Positions 1 to 5,911 of a stretch of DNA of 9,846 nucleotides are shown here, one piece after another (position 1 is the stretch's first letter; every line of letters starts with the position of its first letter). A program made the position numbers and the translations under genes. Below the pieces are notes generated by a model. That model ran no database searches and had not been told where the DNA came from. It worked only from the letters and a program-made list of their open reading frames with translations. The stretch is from Ruminococcus sp. Its GTDB lineage: Bacteria; Bacillota; Clostridia; Oscillospirales; Ruminococcaceae. The DNA lies in contig JAILFF010000101.1 of assembly GCA_024697705.1 (NCBI GenBank), forward strand, positions 1-9,846. Direction: 5' to 3'.

Positions 1-285
1 AAAAAGCAAAACCAAAAGTCTTAGAAAAAACTTCGGAGAGCAAGAACCAAAAGTCTTAGGAAGGGGGTGTGGGGGAGAACCCTTCTTCAGAAGGGTTTCC
101 CCCACAGAAGCCTACGGCGGCGATAAACCGAACCGAAGAAAGAAATCCGAACGGTTCAAACATAAAATCGGCAATTTAGAGAAAAGCGAACAAAAACGCA
201 CAGGCAAATAAATCAGCAAGTCTGTACGGAAACAAATAAATTGCCGATTTTATATTTGCGAAAGAGCGCAGCGATTTTCGCAAAT
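1..285 (+). repeat. Composite intergenic repeat, copy 1 (tag motif, hairpin A, inverted repeat B, hairpin B)
   Basis: This copy fills most of the gene-free stretch 1-399. The tag motif ACCAAAAGTCTTAG occurs at 11-24 and again, followed by GAAGGGGGT, at 46-60. Hairpin A is 69-105: GTGGGGGA pairs with TCCCCCAC, and AACCCTT with AAGGGTT, leaving G77 bulged, around the loop CTTCAG. Inverted repeat B has arms at 162-178 and 237-253, 17 bases and perfectly complementary, around a 58-base A-rich loop. Hairpin B directly follows: ATTTGCGAAA 254-263 pairs with TTTCGCAAAT 276-285, with GCGCAGC in the loop. No T-run follows any hairpin, so these are not ordinary terminators. The unit from 46 to 285 is 240 bases. 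Whether it acts as DNA or RNA is unknown. After it, 286-399 holds only a small 5 bp hairpin (332-344) and the ribosome binding site of the next gene. Confidence 0.9.
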
Positions 286-383
286 CAAGGTAGAGCGCAA
301 AACTTCACCGTACAAAAATCAATGTCATCTGCCGCTAAAAGCGGTCCGACAGAACGTAAACCGACAGTTCAATGCTATATTTC

Positions 384-390
384 AAGGAGG
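384..390 (+). promoter_or_regulatory. Ribosome binding site AAGGAGG that fixes the start of the solute-binding protein
   Basis: AAGGAGG lies 9 bases before ATG 400. It matters because the reading frame is open back to a TTG at 241, inside repeat copy 1, which would add 53 repeat-encoded residues before the signal peptide. With the start at 400 the protein begins directly with a lipoprotein signal peptide. Confidence 0.9.
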
Positions 391-399
391 ATCAAAAAT

Positions 400-2637
400 A
401 TGAAAATGTCGAAATTTGCAGCTTTAATTCTTTCACTCACCATCTCGGCTACTGCAATGATCTCCGGCTGCGGCGTGAAGCCCGTTGACAGCGGCACGGA
501 TAACGGCGGCGGCAATGCGGGCAGCACCGAAAGCACCGACGGCGGCAGCACCGATGCGGGAAAGACCGACGGCGGCTCCGATGGCGGCAGCGATGGCGCG
601 GCTCAGACTCCGACTGCGGCGAGCGGCACCGTCCTCCGTATGGCTTGCGGCTATAACTCCGACAAGACAGGCATGAGCTTCACTGCCGACCTTGCGGGCG
701 AGGGCATCACCTTAGCCGACGGCAAGACCTACAACTCGGGCGACCTTAAGCCGACATGGCAGTTCATCGAGGAAACTCTCGATATTCAGATAGAAGACAA
801 GTATCAGGGCAACAACGCCGCCAATGAGTATCAGTATTGGGACGCGCAGCTCGATCAGATAGATATGCTCTCGGGCACGGCGACCCTCCTTTCCGAGAAC
901 GGTCAGCAGGGCAAGCTCGTGAACCTCGCCGAGCATCTTAACGAAATGCCGAACTTCAAGGCTTATCTCGAAGAGAACCCGATCGTTCGCCTTTCGATAA
1001 CGGGTGCCGCCGCGGGACCCAACGCGGGCGCTATCTACTTCTCGCCCTATTTCGACGGCGTAAACGACATCGAGCGTATGCCGCTTATGAGAACAGACTG
1101 GGTTGAAAAGCTGCTGAACGGTCCCGGAGAATTCAAGGCTGATAAGAGCAACAAGACCGCCAAGCCCGTATATACTCCTTATATGCCGACCTCGGGCAAG
1201 GTGGATATCGACGTTGTGAAGCCCGACGGTTCCGCCACCGAGACTGTCTCGAAGAATTACGGCGCTTACGGCAACATCGTTGACAAGATGAACGCCGCGG
1301 GCTCGATAGACGGCGTTACCGCGGTAAATATGCTCCGCGAGTACATCGACAAGACCTATGACGGCTATTACGGCGAGAACCGTGCCGATCTGTTCATCGG
1401 TCAGAACGCCGCGTGGGACGTTGACGAGCTTGTGGCTCTCCTCCGCTGCGTTACCTCGAATCCGCAGACGCTTAACGGCAAGGACAGCGTGCAGGGTCTT
1501 TTCACCCGCGAGGACGCGAACAATCAGCGCCGCGTCGATATGACCAGACTGGCGGGAACGCTCTTCGGCGTGCGCGGCATGGAATCGAGACTTGATTATC
1601 TCTATGTCGGCACCGACGGCGATCTGCACGATTCACGCGATGAGACCGCGACTTATGAGGCTCTTTCCAAAATGCACGATATGGCGGAAGAGGGGCTTAT
1701 CTCGCAGGCGTTCATCAACTCCGAGGACGTGAACACCGAGAAGTATCTCTCCGACGACAACGGCTTCATGCACTACGACTACAATCAGACGCAGACCGCC
1801 TACAACGCCACCGCTCTCGATAACGCGGCGGGCGAGAAGTACATGGCTGTCATGGTCCCCGTAGCGAGATGGAACGACGGCGAAGAGAAGTACATGAGAT
1901 TCACCGAGTCGTGGCGTTCCGTCAAGACCGACGGCTGGGGCATCTCCACGGCGGGCGTAGCAAGCGATCCCAACAAGCTGAGCGCCTGCTTGAAGCTCAT
2001 CGACTACGCATACAGTCCCGAGGGGCAGGTGCTCATGTCCTACGGCCCCGACGCTTTCGTTAAGCACGACGACGCGGGCAACGTTGTAACGTTCACCTTC
2101 AACGGCAAGGAATGGCCCGAGATATCCGAGAAGTCTTATGAAGACCTCTGGAAGCTGCAAAACGGCAACTACACCAATTACGCACGTTATTATATCGGTT
2201 CGACACTGAGTTTCGTAAAGAGCCAGGCGTTTGAGTATCAGTGTACTCACGAGGTCGGCAGAGAGGGTGCTTCGCACATTTCGGCTGCCATAGCGCTCGG
2301 CACCATCAAGCACCCCGAGCTTGCGATCGCTGACAATTCCTGGTACATCTCCGTTCCCGCGGTACTTCCGCAGGAGGTAGCGGAAAACAACTCCATAAAC
2401 GAGCTTACGGCGCTTTCGGCTTCGGGTCAGTTCGGTTCGGGCAAGGATCAGGTGAACCTTTATGTTGACATAATCGCGAAGGGCTTCGGCGGAGAGTCGG
2501 GCGCGGACGCTGCTTCGACCGCCGACAAGGTATCCAAGACCGTAGCCGACGGCGGCTGGGGCGGTACTACCTATCTCATCCGCAGGAATGAGGCATGGCA
2601 TCGTCTGCTTGATTTCTACAAGAAAATCAACGGATAA
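400..2637 (+). CDS. ABC transporter solute-binding lipoprotein, LplA-like, large (745 aa)
   Basis: This is probably the extracytoplasmic binding protein of a sugar or oligosaccharide importer, anchored to the outer face of the membrane. The ATG at 400 is preceded by AAGGAGG. Residues 1-23 are a lipoprotein signal peptide (MKMSKFAALILSLTISATAM, then ISG) ending in the lipobox I-S-G-C, with Cys24 as the lipidated residue. Residues 28-76 are a Gly/Ser/Thr/Asp-rich low-complexity linker, which would hold the binding domain away from the membrane. The rest resembles LplA-type binding proteins, for example the MPLMRTDWVEKLLN segment at residues 228-240 and an aromatic-rich body. At 745 residues it is clearly longer than the roughly 500-550 usual for LplA relatives. 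It stands alone between two repeat copies. The substrate is inferred as pectin oligosaccharide from the downstream GH28 and GH105 genes, not from the protein itself. The class is fairly sure, the substrate less so. Confidence 0.88.
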   Translation: MKMSKFAALILSLTISATAMISGCGVKPVDSGTDNGGGNAGSTESTDGGSTDAGKTDGGSDGGSDGAAQTPTAASGTVLRMACGYNSDKTGMSFTADLAGEGITLADGKTYNSGDLKPTWQFIEETLDIQIEDKYQGNNAANEYQYWDAQLDQIDMLSGTATLLSENGQQGKLVNLAEHLNEMPNFKAYLEENPIVRLSITGAAAGPNAGAIYFSPYFDGVNDIERMPLMRTDWVEKLLNGPGEFKADKSNKTAKPVYTPYMPTSGKVDIDVVKPDGSATETVSKNYGAYGNIVDKMNAAGSIDGVTAVNMLREYIDKTYDGYYGENRADLFIGQNAAWDVDELVALLRCVTSNPQTLNGKDSVQGLFTREDANNQRRVDMTRLAGTLFGVRGMESRLDYLYVGTDGDLHDSRDETATYEALSKMHDMAEEGLISQAFINSEDVNTEKYLSDDNGFMHYDYNQTQTAYNATALDNAAGEKYMAVMVPVARWNDGEEKYMRFTESWRSVKTDGWGISTAGVASDPNKLSACLKLIDYAYSPEGQVLMSYGPDAFVKHDDAGNVVTFTFNGKEWPEISEKSYEDLWKLQNGNYTNYARYYIGSTLSFVKSQAFEYQCTHEVGREGASHISAAIALGTIKHPELAIADNSWYISVPAVLPQEVAENNSINELTALSASGQFGSGKDQVNLYVDIIAKGFGGESGADAASTADKVSKTVADGGWGGTTYLIRRNEAWHRLLDFYKKING

Positions 2638-2657
2638 AAAACGCACAGTAAAGGCAA

Positions 2658-2931
2658 ACCAAAAGATAGGAAAAACCACAAGTGAAGACAAAACCAAAAG
2701 TCTTAGGAAGGGGGTGTGGGGGAAACCCTTCTTCAGAAGGGTTTCCCCCACAAAAGCCCACGACAGCAACAAACAATTCGGAGTAAGAAAGTCTGACGGT
2801 TCAAAAATAAAATCGGCAATTTAAAAGAAAGCTCACAAAAAGGCGCAGACAAATGATTTCAGCAAAAATGATCGAGAACAAGAGAATTGCCGATTTTATA
2901 TTTGCGAAAGAGCGAAGCGATTTTCGCAAAT
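2658..2931 (+). repeat. Composite intergenic repeat, copy 2
   Basis: A degenerate tag (ACCAAAAGATAGG, 2658-2670) lies 35 bases before the full tag ACCAAAAGTCTTAGG at 2693-2707. Hairpin A is perfect here: GTGGGGGAAACCCTT 2716-2730 pairs with AAGGGTTTCCCCCAC 2737-2751 around the loop CTTCAG. Inverted repeat B has 15-base arms at 2807-2821 and 2885-2899 with a 63-base A-rich loop. Hairpin B is ATTTGCGAAA 2900-2909 with TTTCGCAAAT 2922-2931, carrying GCGAAGC at 2912-2918. The unit from the main tag to the end of hairpin B is 239 bases, almost the same as copy 1. It starts about 20 bases after the stop codon of the solute-binding protein gene. No T-run follows the hairpins. Confidence 0.92.
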
Positions 2932-2960
2932 CGAAATCGCGGGACAGGCATTTTCTTTAA

Positions 2961-2987
2961 GGCGGGAGCAAGCCCCCGCCCTACAAT
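2961..2987 (-). repeat. Small palindromic clostridial repeat (TTGTAGGGCGGGGG type)
   Basis: On the + strand this reads GGCGGG, AGCAAGCC, CCCGCC, then CTACAAT. On the - strand it is ATTGTAG followed by a GGCGGG...CCCGCC palindrome with 6 bp outer stem and an inner GC/GC pair. Short palindromes next to TTGTAG are a familiar intergenic repeat style in clostridial genomes, which is recall and not a search result. A related element lies in the next long gap at 6302-6342. It sits about 30 bases after hairpin B of copy 2. Confidence 0.6.
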
Positions 2988-3022
2988 AAACGTTATAAAC
3001 ATCAAGAATTAATGTCGTTTAC

Positions 3023-3028
3023 TATAAT
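3023..3028 (+). promoter_or_regulatory. Candidate -10 box TATAAT for the membrane-protein/ATPase cluster
   Basis: A perfect TATAAT lies about 110 bases upstream of the gene starting at 3136, in an AT-rich stretch after repeat copy 2. No convincing -35 box sits 16-18 bases upstream, and there is no extended TG element. If used, transcription would start near 3035 and the leader would include the folded element at 3061-3111. It is weak evidence: an AT-rich gap can contain such a hexamer by chance. Confidence 0.3.
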
Positions 3029-3060
3029 TATAGCTTTCTACTTACTACCCCCTTGAAATA

Positions 3061-3111
3061 TGTACGGCAAAGCCGGAGCCTATCCCTAAAGGCTTCGGCG
3101 TGAACCGTACA
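3061..3111 (+). promoter_or_regulatory. Structured 5' leader element of unknown function
   Basis: TGTACGG (3061-3067) pairs with CCGTACA (3105-3111). Inside it GCCGGAGCC (3072-3080) pairs with GGCTTCGGC (3091-3099), giving nine pairs including one G-U, around a 10-base loop. The two stems are separated by an asymmetric internal loop of 4 and 5 bases. It lies 11 bases before the ribosome binding site AAGGAAGG (3123-3130), a position typical of a cis-regulatory leader. The text GGCAAAGCC...CCTA recalls part of the cyclic-di-GMP-I riboswitch core, but the rest of that fold is missing, so no riboswitch class is claimed. Confidence 0.5.
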
Positions 3112-3135
3112 GCTGTTCGATAAAGGAAGGTTCTT

Positions 3136-3732
3136 ATGTACAAAAAACAGATGAAATTACAAAAATATGCGTGTATGGCGGCACTCATAGCGGCGGCGCT
3201 TGTGTTCGTCAGCTCGCTTGGGCTTTCCACCGATCTTTACGACGCTTTGTCAAGAACGATCCTTTATCCCGATTACGATCTTGATGCGACATCGGTACCC
3301 GGTTCGAGAGTGTACTATGATATGTTCGCCTTCAATTCGGCTTTTACTAAGGCGGGCATAGCGCTTATCCTGATCTCTGTCATACTGTTTCTTACGAATA
3401 CTCACACCCGCAGGAAGTATTATATCGGCAATTTTGTGGCGACGGGGCTTTCGGCGGCGGCTTCGGTCGGGGTCTCCGCGTGGTGCCTTCCGCAGCTTGC
3501 AAACTACAAGGCACGTTTTCAAAACGAGGTGGACTTTGAGGCGCTCGAAGCGTTTTCAAAGGACTGGGGAACGCTCTACATCGGTCCCGACGATACGTTC
3601 TGGTTCGATCTGACCTACGCGGTCTTCGGATTCCTGCTGCTTACCGCGTGCCTGCTCGTGGTCAATCTGATATTTAAGTTAAAGGTCATGAAAGCGGAGC
3701 AGGCGGCTCTCGGCAAGGGAAAGGGTGAATGA
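3136..3732 (+). CDS. Small four-helix membrane protein 1, unknown function (198 aa)
   Basis: I do not recognise a named family. ATG 3136 follows AAGGAAGG (3123-3130) at 5 bases. Predicted membrane segments are about residues 12-30, 71-88, 97-117 and 159-181. The N-terminus is basic (KKQMKLQK) and the short loop between helices 2 and 3 is basic (HTRRKY), so both ends should be cytoplasmic, with outer loops at about 31-70 and 118-158. The C-terminal tail (KLKVMKAEQAALGKGKGE) is hydrophilic. There is no signal peptide, ATPase motif or permease EAA loop. It is the first gene of the second cluster and its stop lies one base before the next start, so it is surely co-transcribed with the importer ATPase. 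A structural or accessory role at a transporter is an inference from context only. Confidence 0.85.
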   Translation: MYKKQMKLQKYACMAALIAAALVFVSSLGLSTDLYDALSRTILYPDYDLDATSVPGSRVYYDMFAFNSAFTKAGIALILISVILFLTNTHTRRKYYIGNFVATGLSAAASVGVSAWCLPQLANYKARFQNEVDFEALEAFSKDWGTLYIGPDDTFWFDLTYAVFGFLLLTACLLVVNLIFKLKVMKAEQAALGKGKGE

Positions 3733-3733
3733 A

Positions 3734-4261
3734 ATGGCGCAGATCTTAAAATCGGACGCGGAGCTGAAAAAAGACCGTCTCCGCTTTACAAAGAACAAGC
3801 TTTCCGCAAACCTGATACTGCTTGCCATCGCCGCGAACGCGCTTTATTTCGTGAGCATCTACGGCAGCGACGTCGGCAGCTATTATTACAGCCTGTTCAT
3901 AGGCGCTTCGATAGTATACAATCTCGTTTTCATGCTGACGGCGTTTCTTTCGTCGGAGGGCGTGAAAAGCTACAAGCTCGGCTATGCAGTCATTTCGATA
4001 ATATTGGGAATATTGCAGACAGCACGGATATTCTATATCCCGATGAAGGCTTTCAAGGCTGAAAACCCCGTGGTCGGCGCGGAAACGCCTACCGTCATGG
4101 GCGAGGGGCAGTTCAGATATGTTACGGCTTGCCTCGGCATTTCGGCGGTGCTGCTTGCCTGTGCGGGATTCGTAGGCATTGCGAAAACGACTGCTCTTAA
4201 TAAATATCAGTCGGAGCTTGACGGCTTGAAAGGCACGGAACGTGAGGGGACGGACAAATGA
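3734..4261 (+). CDS. Small four-helix membrane protein 2, unknown function (175 aa)
   Basis: I choose ATG 3734 because AAAGGGTG (3720-3727) lies 6-8 bases ahead; an in-frame GTG at 3725 would add three residues. The start is one base past the stop of the previous gene, and the stop overlaps the ATPase start as ATGA (4258-4261), so the genes are translationally coupled. Membrane segments are about residues 24-43, 51-73, 82-102 and 129-149. The N-terminus is strongly basic (KKDRLRFTKNK), giving the same topology as its neighbour, both ends inside. Residues 97-114 (ARIFYIPMKAFKAENPVV) match residues 112-129 of membrane protein 3 in spacing and side-chain type, ending in an N-P pair, which hints that the two are paralogues. 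No named family or function is recognised. Confidence 0.85.
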   Translation: MAQILKSDAELKKDRLRFTKNKLSANLILLAIAANALYFVSIYGSDVGSYYYSLFIGASIVYNLVFMLTAFLSSEGVKSYKLGYAVISIILGILQTARIFYIPMKAFKAENPVVGAETPTVMGEGQFRYVTACLGISAVLLACAGFVGIAKTTALNKYQSELDGLKGTEREGTDK

Positions 4262-5319
4262 GCGATCTTCGGTTACAGCACCTCGAAAAGATATACGACA
4301 ACAAGGTTCAGGCGGTCTACGACTTTAATCTTGACGTCGGGCACGGCGAGCTGATCGTTCTTGTGGGTCCTTCGGGCTGCGGAAAATCCACCACTCTGCG
4401 AATGGTCGCGGGGCTTGAAGACATCACACGCGGAAAGCTCATCATCGACGGCAGGGACGTAACGCAGATGCCGCCGAAAGACCGCGATATAGCGATGGTC
4501 TTTCAGAACTACGCGCTGTACGGTCACATGACTGTCTACGAAAACATGGCGTTCTCGCTCATGCTCCGAAAGGAGAACAAGAACGAGATACATCAGAAGG
4601 TGCTTGCCGCTGCCGAGATATTAGACCTCACAAGCCAGCTCAACAAAAAGCCGGGTCAGCTTTCGGGCGGTCAGCGGCAGAGAGTTGCAATGGGACGCGC
4701 CATCGTGCGCAAGCCGAAGGTGTTCCTCTTCGACGAGCCGCTTTCCAATCTCGACGCAAAGCTCAGGAGCGCCACCCGCCGCGAGATACTGCTTCTCCAC
4801 AAGCGGCTGAACGCTACCATGCTATATGTGACCCACGATCAGACCGAAGCGCTGACCCTCGCCGACAGGATAGTATGTATGTCGATGGGACACGTTCAGC
4901 AGATCGGCACGCCGCTCGAACTTTACGACCACCCCGCGAACCTGTTTGTCGCGGGCTTTATCGGGCTTCCGCCGATGAATCTGTTCGAGGTGGAGATAAG
5001 GTACGCGCAGGCGGTCAGCCCCGATTTCGAGATCGACCTTTCCTACGAGGAATACAATGTGCTGAAAGAGTACGAGGGCAAAACGCTTGTTATGGGCGTT
5101 CGTCCCGAGAACGTCGTTCAGGGCGGGGAGCTTGTCGTGAACGTCGTTTCAAACGAAAATCTCGGACAGAACACGCTCGTAAACGGATTTGTCGGAAAGC
5201 ACAAGATAACCTGCAAATTCCGCGACTGGTTCAAATATAAATACGGCGACAGGGTGAACGTTTCCTTCAAGAAGAGACACTTCTTCGACAAGGAGACCAC
5301 AAACGCGATAAGGATATAG
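4258..5319 (+). CDS. ABC transporter ATP-binding subunit, MsmX/MalK/UgpC family (353 aa)
   Basis: This is the cytoplasmic ATPase of a carbohydrate importer. All motifs are present: Walker A GPSGCGKST (residues 37-45), Q-loop Gln83, signature LSGGQ (135-139), Walker B VFLFDE (155-160, catalytic Glu160) and switch His193. After the nucleotide-binding domain comes the family's VAGFIGLPPMNLF segment (231-243) and a C-terminal regulatory OB/TOBE-type region with MGVRPENV (279-286). The length is slightly below the usual 365-370 residues. In related Firmicutes one such ATPase often serves several oligosaccharide importers, including pectin-derived ones, so it may power permeases encoded elsewhere. 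The start ATG overlaps the upstream stop (ATGA). Gene 3 of the cluster follows 13 bases after its stop. The family call is very sure; the partner permeases are not in this window. Confidence 0.97.
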   Translation: MSDLRLQHLEKIYDNKVQAVYDFNLDVGHGELIVLVGPSGCGKSTTLRMVAGLEDITRGKLIIDGRDVTQMPPKDRDIAMVFQNYALYGHMTVYENMAFSLMLRKENKNEIHQKVLAAAEILDLTSQLNKKPGQLSGGQRQRVAMGRAIVRKPKVFLFDEPLSNLDAKLRSATRREILLLHKRLNATMLYVTHDQTEALTLADRIVCMSMGHVQQIGTPLELYDHPANLFVAGFIGLPPMNLFEVEIRYAQAVSPDFEIDLSYEEYNVLKEYEGKTLVMGVRPENVVQGGELVVNVVSNENLGQNTLVNGFVGKHKITCKFRDWFKYKYGDRVNVSFKKRHFFDKETTNAIRI

Positions 5320-5332
5320 GGAGGGACTGCCG

Positions 5333-5911
5333 ATGGCTGATAATAAGACCTCTGCGGGTGAGCGCAGGGGCTTCAAGGAGTTTATGCGCAGGCAGATAGT
5401 CTCGCTGAAACGCTCTCCGCAGAGGATCCCTCTTTTTTCGCTCGTTACGGCGTTCCTTATCTATTCGCTCAATCTCTCGGCGATAGCGAACACGACCGCA
5501 CGTATAAACGGCGCTAACATGGGACAGTGCGAGTTCGCGGCGATGCTGCTTTCGATACTCTCGTTTGTGGTGTTCCTAAGATCATTCCCGCGCCGAAAGA
5601 AGCCCGACAAGGTGATGCTCGTTCTGCTTTCGCTGATGCTTGCTTTCATCGTTTTCGTTGACGCGGTCTATCTGATACGCATCGAGAGCGCCGTATACCG
5701 ACCCGACAACCCGATAATCGTTGACAGGAATACCATCTACATCAGCACCGCTTACAATGTGGTAGCGGCGCATATAGTCTTTATCTGCGTGACGGCGGGG
5801 CTGCTGGCGCTGCTTCCCGTATATTCAAAGGCGATAAAGAAGATCAATACCTCGATAGACGTTGAGGGCAACGAAAGCATGGCGGCGATAGATATTGGCG
5901 AAGAGCAATAA
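5333..5911 (+). CDS. Small four-helix membrane protein 3, unknown function (192 aa)
   Basis: ATG 5333 follows AGGGAGGG (5318-5325) by 7 bases; that site overlaps the ATPase stop codon. Predicted membrane segments are about residues 33-52, 66-84, 93-116 and 138-163. The basic N-terminus (RRGFKEFMRRQIVSLKRSPQR) and the basic loop between helices 2 and 3 (FPRRKKPDK) put both ends in the cytoplasm. The C-terminal tail is acidic. The segment from helix 3 into its outer loop (VYLIRIESAVYRPDNPII) aligns without gaps with membrane protein 2. From memory, similar short proteins sit beside sugar ABC transporter genes in other clostridia, but I know of no assigned function. The stop codon is immediately followed by AAGATAAAAG-type sequence that leads into repeat copy 3. 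Confidence 0.85.
   Translation: MADNKTSAGERRGFKEFMRRQIVSLKRSPQRIPLFSLVTAFLIYSLNLSAIANTTARINGANMGQCEFAAMLLSILSFVVFLRSFPRRKKPDKVMLVLLSLMLAFIVFVDAVYLIRIESAVYRPDNPIIVDRNTIYISTAYNVVAAHIVFICVTAGLLALLPVYSKAIKKINTSIDVEGNESMAAIDIGEEQ

Noticed and set aside
61..97. G-quadruplex in the G-runs before hairpin A
   Set aside because: Only two runs of five G and one of three G are present, and the second run is paired in the hairpin.
164..285. Switch in which the left arm AAAATCG of module B pairs with CGATTTT of hairpin B
   Set aside because: The alternative partner is lost in copy 3 (GCGTTTTTCGC), so it is not conserved.
376..381. TGC-TATATT as an extended -10 promoter of the binding-protein gene
   Set aside because: Transcription would start inside the ribosome binding site at 384-390, and there is no -35 box.
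712..2772. Two long open frames on the - strand over the solute-binding protein gene
   Set aside because: They are mirror frames of a gene with a clear signal peptide and start site, and they show no domain of their own.
3061..3111. Cyclic-di-GMP-I riboswitch, suggested by GGCAAAGCC and CCTA
   Set aside because: The first GCAAACC helix, the tetraloop receptor and the 3' GGTTACC part are absent.
3523..3588. EALEAFSKDWG in membrane protein 1 as a permease EAA loop
   Set aside because: It lacks the following D-G-A pattern, and the predicted topology puts it on the outer side, whereas the true EAA loop is cytoplasmic.
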